A stretch of 43,630 nucleotides of DNA. Source: Bacteroidales bacterium (GTDB lineage: Bacteria; Bacteroidota; Bacteroidia; Bacteroidales; UBA12077). The notes beneath the pieces were generated by a model. It did no database searches. It was given only the letters and a program-made list of their open reading frames with translations, and was not told where the DNA came from. The stretch spans positions 1-43,630 of the forward strand of contig JAUWQL010000011.1 in NCBI GenBank assembly GCA_030611105.1. The letters run 5' to 3'. Positions 1-8,695 of the stretch are shown in pieces. Both the position numbers and the translations under genes were made by a program. Within the stretch, counting starts at the first letter, position 1. Each line of letters begins with the position of its first letter.

Positions 1-1260
1 TTTTTTATAATTATTTAATTCTGAATAAAGCTGAGAATAAAGATCGTAAGACTCAACAAGCCATTCTTTTACATTGATTTGTTTTGATAACTTAATGGCA
101 AGATTTAAATTGTTTTGTGACTTATTATATTGCTTTTGATGCAAAAAGAGTTTTGCCAGGTTATTATAATTATTTGCTAAACTATAGGTGTCATTTATTT
201 TTATAGCTAGTTCGGTTGATTTCTTTAAGTTGGTATAGGCTTTATCATATTCACCTAAGTCAAGATAAACTAATCCAATATTGTTTAATGCCATAGCTAT
301 TCCATCTTTACTTTCTAACTTTTTATTTAGTTCTAAAGATTTATTATAATATTCAAGCGCTTTTTCTTTATCTCCTTTATCATCGTATACTGTTCCAATG
401 TTATTATAGGCAATAGCTTGTCCTTCTTTATAACCGGATTCAATATCCATTTCGAGTGTTTTTTGGTAATATTCCAGGGCTTTATCATTATCTTTTGTAT
501 GGTATACAATTCCAAGGTTATTATATATGGTAGAGATACCTTCAAGATTGTCCTTTTTTTGATAAATTTCCAACGCATCTAAGTAATACCTTAAAGCTTC
601 ATCATAACTCGAAATTTCATAATAAACATTACCCATTCCGTTATAATTATCTGCTAAGGCCAACTCATCTTTAATTTCCCTAGCAATATCAATAGCTTTT
701 AAAAATTTTTCAATAGCTTTTTTGTACTTACTCATGCTTGTATATGTTTGAGCAATCCTCCTATAGAATAAAGTAATATTCTCTTTATCGTTACGCTTTA
801 TACTTTCTTCCAGAGCTTTATCAAAATTTTCAATTGCTTGTTGATAATCTTTTTCAGAGATATATTCATAAGCAATATCATGATATATGTCTGTTATTCC
901 CCGGGAATTATTTATCTCAAGTCTTATTTCAAGACATTTATGGAAAAACTCAAGAGCTAATTCGCTTTCATTTTGAAAGGAATAAACATTACCTATTTTA
1001 TTATATGCATCAGAAATTCCTTTTTTATCCTGAACAATATGAGCCAGATTTAGAGCTTCATTTGCAAAATATAAGCTACTATCTAAAGAGTAGTTCCAAT
1101 AGCTCTTGGAAATATTGTTAAGAATCTCAATTTTATCTTTATCATCCGCTTTCTCCAGTTTGTTAAACAGGCTGTCAATTGTTTGCCTGTTATCTTGCGA
1201 AAAAGAATAAAGTGTAAGAAAAGTTAAAACTGCCGAAATATATAACTTGATTTTTTGCAT
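1..1260 (-). CDS. TPR-repeat signalling protein, C-terminus cut off by the window edge
   Basis: The open frame runs from ATG at 1258-1260 to base 1 without a stop, so only the first 420 residues are visible. A signal peptide (MQKIKLYISAVLTFLTLYSFSQ) is followed by about nine or ten tetratricopeptide repeats of the type ALEYYQKTLEMD...GQAIAYNNIGTVYDDKGD. In Bacteroidota such secreted or periplasmic TPR arrays are usually the sensory N-terminus of a larger protein that continues through a membrane helix into a histidine kinase, SpoIIE phosphatase, cyclase or LuxR-type domain. The TPR-SpoIIE protein at 17548-19293 in this window shows the same plan. The effector domain here lies beyond base 1 and cannot be named. 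The gap to xseA upstream is 104 bp and shows no recognisable -7 box. Confidence 0.85.
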   Translation of the reverse strand, partial: MQKIKLYISAVLTFLTLYSFSQDNRQTIDSLFNKLEKADDKDKIEILNNISKSYWNYSLDSSLYFANEALNLAHIVQDKKGISDAYNKIGNVYSFQNESELALEFFHKCLEIRLEINNSRGITDIYHDIAYEYISEKDYQQAIENFDKALEESIKRNDKENITLFYRRIAQTYTSMSKYKKAIEKFLKAIDIAREIKDELALADNYNGMGNVYYEISSYDEALRYYLDALEIYQKKDNLEGISTIYNNLGIVYHTKDNDKALEYYQKTLEMDIESGYKEGQAIAYNNIGTVYDDKGDKEKALEYYNKSLELNKKLESKDGIAMALNNIGLVYLDLGEYDKAYTNLKKSTELAIKINDTYSLANNYNNLAKLFLHQKQYNKSQNNLNLAIKLSKQINVKEWLVESYDLYSQLYSELNNYKK

Positions 1261-1364
1261 TGTAATGGAATGAATAATTTAATTAAGTGTCAAGTTATGA
1301 AATAATTGTCAATTATAAAAAAACAGCATCTAATCAGTATAAAATTAATTTTTCCTGTTTTATT

Positions 1365-2744
1365 TTATTTTTCAAATTTTTCTCTGACTTTACTACGTAT
1401 TAAACCGGAAAAAAGTTTGGTTATTATTTCATCATTTTCCTTAATTTTTTTAGAATCTTTTAATTTTTCACCGTTAAAATATGTAATAGAATAACCTCTT
1501 TTAAGAATGTTTTCTGGATCTAACAATAATGCCTTGTCCCCCAGATTATTAATAATTAAGTTTTGTTTCTGTGTATAAAGTGCACATCTGTGTTTTAATT
1601 GATTTTCTGCTATTCTGATTTTTTCCGACTGATTAAAAGTTACTTTTGTCGAAGTTTTTTCTAAAAGATTAGAAAACCTAAGCAATTGATTTATTTTTAT
1701 CTGACCAGACTGTTTTGTACTATTCTTAACCTTTTCTACAATTATATCTAATTGGTAATTATATTTATTCAGATTGTTTTTTACAGCAGGAACAGTTATG
1801 ACACCGTACTGTGCAAGTTTTGTTTTTTGATCTTGTATATACCCGGTAACCAGATCAAGAATATTATCTTTTAAATATTGGAGGTTATCTTCAAAATCAG
1901 ATGTTTTTTCGATTAAATATTCTGCAACAGCAGTGGGTGTTTTAAGTTTCTTGTGAGCAACTATATCAACTATGGATTCATCCTTGGCATGTCCAATGCC
2001 TGTTAAAACCGGCAAGGGAAACTGAGCAACATTTGTAGCCAGCAAATAACTATTAAAACAGTTAAGATCGGACTGAGATCCTCCTCCACGAATGATAATC
2101 ACAAGATCAAAGAAATCTTCATAATTGTAGATTTTTTCTAAGGAGTCGATAATAGATTCTTCAGCTTGCAAACCTTGCATTATGGAAGGAAACAGTTTTA
2201 TATAAAAAGTATATCCAAAATTGTTATTTTCAAGTTGATTAATAAAGTCCTGGTAACCGGCTGCAGTATCGGATGAGATAATAGCAATTTTTTGAGGAAC
2301 AACAGGGAAGGCTAATTCCTTGTTCATATTAATTACGCCTTCGCTTTCAAGTTTTTTTAATGTTTCGCCTTTTTTTTGAGCCAAATCACCTAAGGTATAG
2401 TTTGGATCAATATCTGAAATATTTAAACTTAAACCATAAAGTTCATGAAATTCGATATTTGCCTGAACTAAAATTTTTATACCGGGGCTTAATTCATGTC
2501 CTGTCGTATTTTCAAAATAAGGGCGAATCATACGGTATGTAAATGCCCAGATCGTAGCCCTTGTTCTTGCAATAATATTATCTGTTATTACATCTTTTTC
2601 AACTAACTCAATATAGCAATGTCCATTTCTGTTTACCTTTAATTCACTTATTTCAGCAATTACCCATATAGAGTTTGGAAAATTTGAATTTATTTTTTCC
2701 TGAATATTTTTATTTAATTCAAGTAAAGTGAATTTTTGGACCAT
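1365..2744 (-). CDS. xseA: Exodeoxyribonuclease VII large subunit
   Basis: 459 residues. An N-terminal OB-fold (about 5-105, with SIWVIAEISELKVNRNGHCY) leads into the XseA catalytic region with IAIISSDTAAGYQDF, LVIIIRGGGSQSDL, PVLTGIGHAKDESIVD and KTPTAVAEYL. A long helical segment follows, then the C-terminal motif LLDPENILKRGYSI. The enzyme degrades single-stranded DNA into oligonucleotides in DNA repair and acts in the cytoplasm as a complex with several copies of the small subunit XseB. The start codon lies 2 bp after the stop of the S8 peptidase gene, so the two are probably co-transcribed. The small-subunit gene xseB, often immediately downstream, is not here: only 104 bp separate this stop from the next gene. 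Confidence 0.95.
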   Translation of the reverse strand: MVQKFTLLELNKNIQEKINSNFPNSIWVIAEISELKVNRNGHCYIELVEKDVITDNIIARTRATIWAFTYRMIRPYFENTTGHELSPGIKILVQANIEFHELYGLSLNISDIDPNYTLGDLAQKKGETLKKLESEGVINMNKELAFPVVPQKIAIISSDTAAGYQDFINQLENNNFGYTFYIKLFPSIMQGLQAEESIIDSLEKIYNYEDFFDLVIIIRGGGSQSDLNCFNSYLLATNVAQFPLPVLTGIGHAKDESIVDIVAHKKLKTPTAVAEYLIEKTSDFEDNLQYLKDNILDLVTGYIQDQKTKLAQYGVITVPAVKNNLNKYNYQLDIIVEKVKNSTKQSGQIKINQLLRFSNLLEKTSTKVTFNQSEKIRIAENQLKHRCALYTQKQNLIINNLGDKALLLDPENILKRGYSITYFNGEKLKDSKKIKENDEIITKLFSGLIRSKVREKFEK

Positions 2745-2746
2745 TG

Positions 2747-4393
2747 CTATCCTATTTTGCTGATTCTTTTTTGTATTATTTGATTACCAATTTTTATTTT
2801 TAGCAAATAAATTCCAGAAGGTAAATTTTCTAAATTATTTAAATTTATAATAGTAAAACCGTTCGAAGATTTTCGTTCATACATTATTTTTGCACCAACA
2901 ATATTAAATAATTCAATAGTAACGATTTTATCTGCTTTTTGTAACAATTCAATACTAATATAACTCGAGAATGGGTTAGGGTAAACTTTAACAATTGCTT
3001 TTTCTGCAAATGAAACTATACTAGTGTTCGTTAAGTTTGCAGCTTTACCAAAATCAGGAATTCCATATCCCAGTTTATAGTCTGGATTTGAATATTGGTG
3101 AGCACTTTCTTCAATTTTTTTAATAATCTCCATGTTATTCATGTCTGGGTAATATTGCCACAAACATGCAGCCATTCCTGCCATAATAGGTGTTGAAAAA
3201 GATGTCCCGTTTGCAACAGTTATTAAACCATCGGTTCCCTGAACAGCTGTTTGGTAACCCATTGCAGCAACATTGGGTTTTATACGTCCGTCGAATGTTG
3301 GGCCTAATCCACTAAAGTAAACATAAGTGGCGTATGCATCAACAGCTCCAACCGCTAAAACACTATCGCCATCTGCGGGTGCACATATGTATTTCCATGG
3401 ATCATCTGCCAGATTTCCAGCACTGTTTAATACAAGTATCCCTTTTGATGCTGCAATATCAGCAGCCTTTGTAATAAATGTTGTATTTCCATCCATGTCA
3501 GAATAAGTGTAATTTTGAGATGGATTGTCAAATTCTGTATAACCTAAAGATGATGTTATAATATCGGAACCAACACTATCGGCGAACTCGGCAGCCGCTA
3601 CCCAATTGTCCTCTTCAACTGAATATTCTGTTGATGTTTCTTCGCTTCTTAATAGCCAGTAATTGGCTTTAGGTGCAGTTCCAATCAATTCGCCCGGGAT
3701 ATTTCCACCCATAGTAGATAAAACTTTCATTCCATGGCTTGATGCATCAAAAACCTGACTATCACCATCAACAAAATCTTTTGTTCCTAAAATCTGATTA
3801 TTAAACCGGAGACTATCAAATGCCGGTAATAAATCTACATTATAAAAACCGGCATCAATCACGGCAATAGTAATACCTTGTCCCTTATAACCGCTTTGAT
3901 GTAAAACATGACCGTTGAGCATACTAATTTGAGTAGTAGCATAACCATAATCTAAAGGGTCATTATTTTCTGATAAAATTGTCAAATGGTTTTTTTCGAA
4001 AGAGTTTTTTTCCAAAAATGGTTTAAGATTAGATACGGTTTTTTGTTTTGATTTTATAAACCCAATATGTGTTATCGTATCAATTAATTCCTGATCAGTA
4101 GTATAAACAACAACAGTATTTAACCATTTAGATTTGTTGAGAATGTGTAATCCAAGTTTTTCGAGACTGTCAAGATAAGTTTTCGAAACAGGTAAATCAT
4201 TGATTTGTATATCGATGTTTTGTTTAATTCTTCTATCTATGGCCTTTTGAGAAAGAAATTCTTCGGGCTTATCAACAGAATAGAAGTTGTAGTTTTTATC
4301 TGTTAAAAACAGGCGATAGCTATTTTCTCCAACTTGAGCAAAAGAAGTATAAGGTGCAATTAAAATAAATATCAAAAAACTTAATCTTTTCAT
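2747..4393 (-). CDS. Secreted subtilisin-like (S8) serine peptidase with T9SS sorting domain
   Basis: 548 residues from ATG 4391-4393. This start is chosen because it places a clear signal peptide (MKRLSFLIFILIAPYTSFAQ) at the N-terminus; an in-frame ATG 12 codons upstream would bury it. The S8 catalytic triad is complete: Asp180 in AVIDAGFYN, His220 in DASSHGMKV and Ser398 in NGTSFSTPIMAG, with the oxyanion Asn327 in NSAGN. The last ~80 residues (VYPNPFSSYISIEL ... GIYLLKI ... QKRISKIG) form a type A C-terminal sorting domain, so the protein should pass the inner membrane by Sec and the outer membrane by the type IX system, then be attached to the surface or released. The substrate is unknown. 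The gene lies 40 bp after mnmA and 2 bp before xseA, an odd functional mix inside one transcription unit. Confidence 0.93.
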   Translation of the reverse strand: MKRLSFLIFILIAPYTSFAQVGENSYRLFLTDKNYNFYSVDKPEEFLSQKAIDRRIKQNIDIQINDLPVSKTYLDSLEKLGLHILNKSKWLNTVVVYTTDQELIDTITHIGFIKSKQKTVSNLKPFLEKNSFEKNHLTILSENNDPLDYGYATTQISMLNGHVLHQSGYKGQGITIAVIDAGFYNVDLLPAFDSLRFNNQILGTKDFVDGDSQVFDASSHGMKVLSTMGGNIPGELIGTAPKANYWLLRSEETSTEYSVEEDNWVAAAEFADSVGSDIITSSLGYTEFDNPSQNYTYSDMDGNTTFITKAADIAASKGILVLNSAGNLADDPWKYICAPADGDSVLAVGAVDAYATYVYFSGLGPTFDGRIKPNVAAMGYQTAVQGTDGLITVANGTSFSTPIMAGMAACLWQYYPDMNNMEIIKKIEESAHQYSNPDYKLGYGIPDFGKAANLTNTSIVSFAEKAIVKVYPNPFSSYISIELLQKADKIVTIELFNIVGAKIMYERKSSNGFTIINLNNLENLPSGIYLLKIKIGNQIIQKRISKIG

Positions 4394-4433
4394 AATAGTT
4401 TGTACAAGAATATTCTCTAAATGTTGCATTATT

Positions 4434-5516
4434 TTACATAATTATTCCACCTCCGATTATATCATCATTCTCATAGAATACTGCAGATTGTCCGGGTGTA
4501 ATTGCGAAAACATCTTCATAAAACTCGACTTTGATTTTGTTATCCAATAAGCTAATTCTACTTAAAATCCCTTCACTTTTATATCTAACCTTAGTAAAAA
4601 CCTCAGTATTTTCAAGAACTTTATTATGATTAATTATATTAAAACCTTTTACCCACATAACTCTTTTATGAAGATCTTTTCTTTGCCCAAGCACTATTTC
4701 ATTTGAGTCGGCTTTTATTTCAACAACATACATTGGTTCGCCAAGCGCAATTTGCAAGCCTTTTCGCTGACCGATAGTATAAAAAGGATAGCCTTTATGT
4801 TGTCCTAGAATTTCTCCATTTGTTGAAATAAAGTTTCCTTGGCCAACTTTTTGGTTGAGGTTTTCTACCTTCTCGTTAAGAAACCTTCGGTAATCATTAT
4901 CATGAATAAAACAGATTTCCTGACTTTCTTTTTTATGAACAAGTCTTGTAAATCCTTTTTCTCTCGCTAAATCTATTATTTGGTCTTTAGTGTATTTTCC
5001 AAGAGGTAGAATGGTTTTTGATAGTATTTCCTGTGTCAAACCCCATAAAAAGTAGCTTTGATCCTTTTTTTTATCCAGTGCTCTGGTAATAATATAATTT
5101 GATTCAGTTTTTTTTACTTGGGCATAATGTCCGGTGGCAATATAATCACAATTAAGTTCTTTGGCTTTTTGTAGTAAAACATCCCACTTTATTTCTGTGT
5201 TACATAGTACACAGGGATTGGGGGTCTTTCCATTAAGATATTCACTGATAAAGTTGCTAATTACAGTATTTTGAAATTTTTCTATAATATTAATAGTATG
5301 GTGAGGTATATTAAGCTGGTCTGCAATCATTCTTGCTTCCATTATTGAATCGGAAGCATGTGAGCCATCATTTGTTTTCCGGGGATCATCTTCAGGATTA
5401 TCCCACATTTGCATGGTGAGCCCAACTACATCATAACCTTGTTCTAATAAAAGTACTGCTGCAAGAGAACTATCAATTCCCCCGCTCATACCTAGTAATA
5501 CTTTTTTATTTGACAT
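4434..5516 (-). CDS. mnmA: tRNA-specific 2-thiouridylase MnmA
   Basis: 360 residues, the usual family length. The N-terminal PP-loop GMSGGIDSS (residues 9-17) binds ATP. The catalytic cysteines are Cys102 in NPCVLCN and Cys202 in ESQEICFI, matching the paired active-site cysteines of the E. coli enzyme. DYIATGHYAQ and FYTIGQRKGL are also family signatures. The enzyme uses persulfide sulfur to make 2-thiouridine at wobble position 34 of tRNAs for Lys, Glu and Gln. It lies 13 bp after the MORN-variant gene and 40 bp before the peptidase gene, all on the same strand, and so probably shares the promoter at about 6355. Confidence 0.97.
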   Translation of the reverse strand: MSNKKVLLGMSGGIDSSLAAVLLLEQGYDVVGLTMQMWDNPEDDPRKTNDGSHASDSIMEARMIADQLNIPHHTINIIEKFQNTVISNFISEYLNGKTPNPCVLCNTEIKWDVLLQKAKELNCDYIATGHYAQVKKTESNYIITRALDKKKDQSYFLWGLTQEILSKTILPLGKYTKDQIIDLAREKGFTRLVHKKESQEICFIHDNDYRRFLNEKVENLNQKVGQGNFISTNGEILGQHKGYPFYTIGQRKGLQIALGEPMYVVEIKADSNEIVLGQRKDLHKRVMWVKGFNIINHNKVLENTEVFTKVRYKSEGILSRISLLDNKIKVEFYEDVFAITPGQSAVFYENDDIIGGGIIM

Positions 5517-5529
5517 TTAACAGAGTTGA

Positions 5530-6333
5530 TTAATTTCCCGGGGGAATAGAATTGTACATATTTCCCATAGGATCCTGAAATTTTCCTTTATTTTTTTCAA
5601 GCATTTCTATTTGTTCGTTTTCTAACCTTTCAAGTTCCTCCTGATTTTCTGCTTCCCCATTTATATAATTTAATTCATCTTTTATATGACCATTTTCTTT
5701 ATAATAAATCCATTTCCCTTCACGCTTGTTATTTTCGTACTGACCTTGTATTAAAATATTTTCATCAGAACCATAAACATTGTATTCCCCGTCTAACACT
5801 CCATTCATATAAAAAATTCTCATCATTACTTTTCCTGACTCATAATATCTTATTGTTAATCCATCATTTATCCCGGTTTGCCATTCCGATTTCTCAGCCA
5901 AATTGCCATTCTGATAATACTTTTTCTCTGTGCCATGCTTCTTGTCATATTGGTAAGGTGCTTCGTTGATTTTAAAACCGTCAACTGAATAATAATTCCA
6001 AATACTATCTTTTAATTTCCCTACATAAATACCTTCGGCTTGTAGTATCTTTCCGGGATAATAGAATTTTGAATAAACTTTATCGGAGTTTTCTTTATAA
6101 AACATTTCAACTTTAAGTACACCATTTTGATCATATCTCTTGAATTCACCAACAGGCTTATTGTCTTTAAAATATCCTGAGTACTGGATATTCCCATTTT
6201 GATAATGTTTTTCCCAGGAACCTTGTTTATAACCCTTATCATCTATTTTATTAACTGATTTATTGTTTTGAGCTATTACAAATGCAGTAGCAGCAGTAAA
6301 CAATAGGGTGAGGAAAAAAAATCTTTGTATCAT
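5530..6333 (-). CDS. Exported MORN-variant repeat protein (YwqK-like)
   Basis: 267 residues. A signal peptide (MIQRFFFLTLLFTAATAFVIAQ) precedes about seven imperfect repeats of ~22 residues of the form G.W..YY.NG.I...YENGK, for example KQGSWEKHYQNGNIQYSGYF and REGKWIYYKENGHIKDELNY. These belong to the MORN-repeat variant family that databases often label 'YwqK family antitoxin'; nothing here supports a toxin-antitoxin role. The C-terminus is a charged helix ending near PMGNMYNSIPPGN. The gene is first in the operon, 13 bp before mnmA, with a -7 box TACTTTTG at 6352-6359. The function is unknown; the repeats suggest a beta-rich, membrane-associated or periplasmic scaffold. Confidence 0.8.
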   Translation of the reverse strand: MIQRFFFLTLLFTAATAFVIAQNNKSVNKIDDKGYKQGSWEKHYQNGNIQYSGYFKDNKPVGEFKRYDQNGVLKVEMFYKENSDKVYSKFYYPGKILQAEGIYVGKLKDSIWNYYSVDGFKINEAPYQYDKKHGTEKKYYQNGNLAEKSEWQTGINDGLTIRYYESGKVMMRIFYMNGVLDGEYNVYGSDENILIQGQYENNKREGKWIYYKENGHIKDELNYINGEAENQEELERLENEQIEMLEKNKGKFQDPMGNMYNSIPPGN

Positions 6334-6351
6334 AACTTATTGTTTTTTACA

Positions 6352-6359
6352 AAAGTAAA
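6352..6359 (-). promoter_or_regulatory. -7 box of the MORN-variant/mnmA/peptidase/xseA operon
   Basis: Read on the minus strand the bases are TACTTTTG, an exact match to the Bacteroidota -7 element TAnnTTTG. It lies 19 bp upstream of the start at 6333. No clear -33 TTG is seen at the expected distance. Confidence 0.55.
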
Positions 6360-6394
6360 AAGAATTATTAACTTTTAAGTTTAAGTTTTATATT

Positions 6395-6426
6395 ATAAAA
6401 AAAGAGCTCCCAGATGAGAGCCCTTT
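6395..6426 (-). terminator. Intrinsic terminator of dnaK
   Basis: A stem of 9 bp with one G-U pair (arms at 6401-6409 and 6418-6426, 8-nt loop) follows the dnaK stop. On the minus strand it is followed by a run of T's (6395-6400). It separates dnaK from the downstream operon. Confidence 0.8.
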
Positions 6427-6446
6427 AAATTTGAATCAGAGTTATG

Positions 6447-8348
6447 TTATTTTACTTCTTCGAAGTCTACATCAGTTACTTCTCCATCATCTTTACCGGC
6501 AGAAGCTTGTTGAGCATCTTGAGGCCCTTCTTGAGCACCAGCTTCCTGGCTTGCCTTATACATTTCTTCGGAAGCTTCTTTCCATGCATTATTTAAAGCT
6601 TCTGTTTTAGCATCAATATTATCTAAATCTTCTTTTTTATGAACCTCTTTTAGTTCTTCTAAAGCTTTCTCAATGTTTGCTTTTTTATCTGAAGATAATT
6701 TGTCTCCGAATTCTTTAAGTTGCTTCTCTGTTGAGAAAATTAAGCTATCAGCAGTATTTAATTTGTCAACTTTTTCGCGAACTTTTTTATCGGCTTCTTC
6801 GTTTGCTTTTGCTTCATCACGCATTTTTTTAATTTCTTCTTCAGTTAATCCTGATGAAGACTCAATACGTATACTTTGTTCTTTATTTGTTGCTTTATCT
6901 TTAGCAGATACGTGAATAATACCATTAGCGTCAATATCAAAAGTAACTTCAACTTGTGGTACACCACGAGGTGCTGGTGGAAGTCCATCTAAATGGAAAC
7001 GGCCAATAGATTTGTTGTCTTTTGCCATTGGCCTTTCACCTTGCAATACATGAATCTCAACAGAAGGCTGATTATCAGCAGCAGTAGTAAATGTTTCTGA
7101 TTTTTTTGTTGGTATGGTTGTATTAGCTTCGATTAATCTTGTAAATACACTTCCCATGGTTTCAATACCTAAAGATAGAGGTGTAACATCAAGTAATAAT
7201 ACATCTTTAATATCACCTGATAAAACACCAGCTTGTATAGCAGCACCTACAGCCACAACTTCGTCAGGATTTACTCCTTTTGAAGGTTTTTTACCAAAGA
7301 ATTTCTCTACAATTTCCTGGATTGCAGGAATACGAGTTGAACCACCAACCAGAATTACTTCGTCAATGTCAGAAGGTTTCATACTTGCATCACTTAATGC
7401 TTTTTTACAAGGAGCTAAAGTTGCTTGTATTAATTTATCAGATAATTGTTCAAATTTTGATTTTGATAAAGATTTAACCAGGTGTTTTGGCACACCATCT
7501 ACAGGCATAATATAAGGAAGATTAATTTCAGTGCTTGTTGAGCTTGATAATTCGATCTTGGCTTTTTCAGCAGCTTCTTTTAATCTTTGAAGTGCCATAG
7601 GATCTTTTCTTAAATCAATTCCTTCATTTTTCAAAAAATCTTCAGCTAACCAATTCATAATTACTTCATCGAAATCGTCACCACCTAAATGTGTATTACC
7701 ATTAGTTGATTTTACTTCAAATACTCCGTCACCTAATTCAAGAACAGAAATATCGAAAGTACCTCCTCCCAGGTCAAATACAGCAATAGTAATTTCTTTG
7801 TCTTTTTTATCTAAACCATAAGCTAAAGAAGCCGCAGTTGGTTCGTTAATAATACGTTTTACTGTCAAACCTGCAATTTCACCGGCTTCTTTTGTTGCCT
7901 GACGTTGCGAATCGCTAAAATATGCAGGAACTGTGATAACAGCTTCTGTTACTTCCTGCCCAAGATAATCTTCCGCAGTTTTCTTCATTTTTTGAAGAAC
8001 CATTGCTGAAATTTCCTGTGGAGAATATTGTCTGTCGTCTATTTGAACGCGAGGAGTATTGTTATCTCCTTTAACAACTTTATAAGAAACACGATTAATT
8101 TCTTTTGACATTTTATCGTATGTTTCTCCCATAAATCTCTTGATAGAAGAAATTGTTTTTGTTGAGTTTGTTATGGCCTGTCGTTTTGCCGGATCACCAA
8201 CTTTACGTTCACCATTTTCTATAAAAGCAACAATTGAAGGAGTTGTTCTTTTACCTTCGCTGTTTGGAATAACAACCGGCTCGTTTCCCTCCATTACTGA
8301 AACACATGAGTTTGTCGTTCCTAAGTCTATACCAATTATTTTACTCAT
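6447..8348 (-). CDS. dnaK: Chaperone DnaK (Hsp70)
   Basis: 633 residues, full length. The N-terminal ATPase domain has the signatures [25 protein letters not shown] and [15 protein letters not shown]. The linker [17 protein letters not shown] leads into the substrate-binding domain and helical lid, and the tail ends in the acidic DnaK motif ([10 protein letters not shown]). It is the ATP-dependent chaperone of the cytoplasm, working with DnaJ and GrpE; neither gene is in this window. It is transcribed alone, with its own terminator. The leader contains a 7+7 bp palindrome (8393-8412) that may be regulatory. Confidence 0.99.
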   Translation of the reverse strand: MSKIIGIDLGTTNSCVSVMEGNEPVVIPNSEGKRTTPSIVAFIENGERKVGDPAKRQAITNSTKTISSIKRFMGETYDKMSKEINRVSYKVVKGDNNTPRVQIDDRQYSPQEISAMVLQKMKKTAEDYLGQEVTEAVITVPAYFSDSQRQATKEAGEIAGLTVKRIINEPTAASLAYGLDKKDKEITIAVFDLGGGTFDISVLELGDGVFEVKSTNGNTHLGGDDFDEVIMNWLAEDFLKNEGIDLRKDPMALQRLKEAAEKAKIELSSSTSTEINLPYIMPVDGVPKHLVKSLSKSKFEQLSDKLIQATLAPCKKALSDASMKPSDIDEVILVGGSTRIPAIQEIVEKFFGKKPSKGVNPDEVVAVGAAIQAGVLSGDIKDVLLLDVTPLSLGIETMGSVFTRLIEANTTIPTKKSETFTTAADNQPSVEIHVLQGERPMAKDNKSIGRFHLDGLPPAPRGVPQVEVTFDIDANGIIHVSAKDKATNKEQSIRIESSSGLTEEEIKKMRDEAKANEEADKKVREKVDKLNTADSLIFSTEKQLKEFGDKLSSDKKANIEKALEELKEVHKKEDLDNIDAKTEALNNAWKEASEEMYKASQEAGAQEGPQDAQQASAGKDDGEVTDVDFEEVK

Positions 8349-8392
8349 TTCGTTATTTGTTTAATGTTATGTATGTTTAATATATTTTTTAT

Positions 8393-8412
8393 AATGATTT
8401 TCGATAATCATT
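8393..8412. promoter_or_regulatory. Palindrome in the dnaK leader, possible operator
   Basis: AATGATT and AATCATT are perfect inverted 7-mers separated by 6 bp, centred about 54 bp upstream of the dnaK start. No CIRCE element or other known heat-shock operator is recognised. An operator role is inferred from position only. Confidence 0.3.
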
Positions 8413-8546
8413 TTATCAATCATTATGCCATTGAAAAATATACCGATTTTAATGTAAATCTGACATTTATTAAATGTGTTATCATGAATTATCCGTCATG
8501 TTTTATGACAAAAAGACATAATTTATTAAAAATGCCTAAAATTTAA

Positions 8547-8566
8547 CCTGCCTGGCGGCAGACAGG
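8547..8566. repeat. Short GC-rich palindrome (REP-like)
   Basis: CCTGCCTGGCGGCAGACAGG is an 8-bp inverted repeat with one mismatch around a GCGG loop, in otherwise very AT-rich DNA. It shares the CCTGCCTG end with the longer element at 31944-31984. It interrupts an AT-rich repeat whose uninterrupted relative lies at about 28480-28520, so it looks inserted. Confidence 0.65.
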
Positions 8567-8622
8567 AATACTTAATGAATGCATAAAGTTAAAAATGACA
8601 AAACTAATTGTTAAATATTTTA

Positions 8623-8658
8623 GTCATTTTAGTCATTTTAGTCATTTTAGTCATTTTA
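8623..8658 (+). repeat. 9-bp tandem repeat, four copies, in the panB promoter
   Basis: The unit GTCATTTTA is repeated four times without error and ends 4 bp before the panB -7 box. It therefore occupies the place where a -33 element should lie. Confidence 0.9.
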
Positions 8659-8662
8659 TTTG

Positions 8663-8670
8663 TAGCTTTG
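8663..8670 (+). promoter_or_regulatory. -7 box of panB
   Basis: TAGCTTTG is an exact TAnnTTTG match, 25 bp upstream of the panB start. The -33 region is taken up by the 9-bp tandem repeats. Confidence 0.55.
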
Positions 8671-8695
8671 TCTTCTGAAATAAATTATTATAATT

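Larger units (their letters stand above)
8349..8695. other. Divergent dnaK-panB intergenic region
   Basis: 347 bp without a credible gene; the 60-codon frame at 8364-8546 has no family resemblance. From left to right it holds the palindrome AATGATT-6nt-AATCATT at 8393-8412 in the dnaK leader, an AT-rich dispersed repeat from about 8530 to 8605 interrupted by a GC-rich palindrome, a four-copy 9-bp tandem repeat, and the panB -7 box. Confidence 0.7.

Noticed and set aside
834-1121. 95-codon plus-strand frame opposite the TPR gene
   Set aside because: It is antisense to TPR repeats, which create long mirror frames; it has no domain or signal.
1261-1364. Search for xseB downstream of xseA
   Set aside because: The gap is only 104 bp and holds no frame resembling the small subunit; the gene must be elsewhere.
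5530-6333. Toxin-antitoxin module suggested by the 'YwqK antitoxin' family name
   Set aside because: The protein has a signal peptide and MORN-variant repeats, and no toxin-like neighbour; the neighbours are mnmA and dnaK.
7114-7515. 133-codon plus-strand frame opposite dnaK
   Set aside because: It is fully antisense to a conserved dnaK region, and the reading results from dnaK codon pattern.
8623-8658. CRISPR-like array
   Set aside because: The units are 9 bp and directly abutting with no spacers; no cas gene is in the window.
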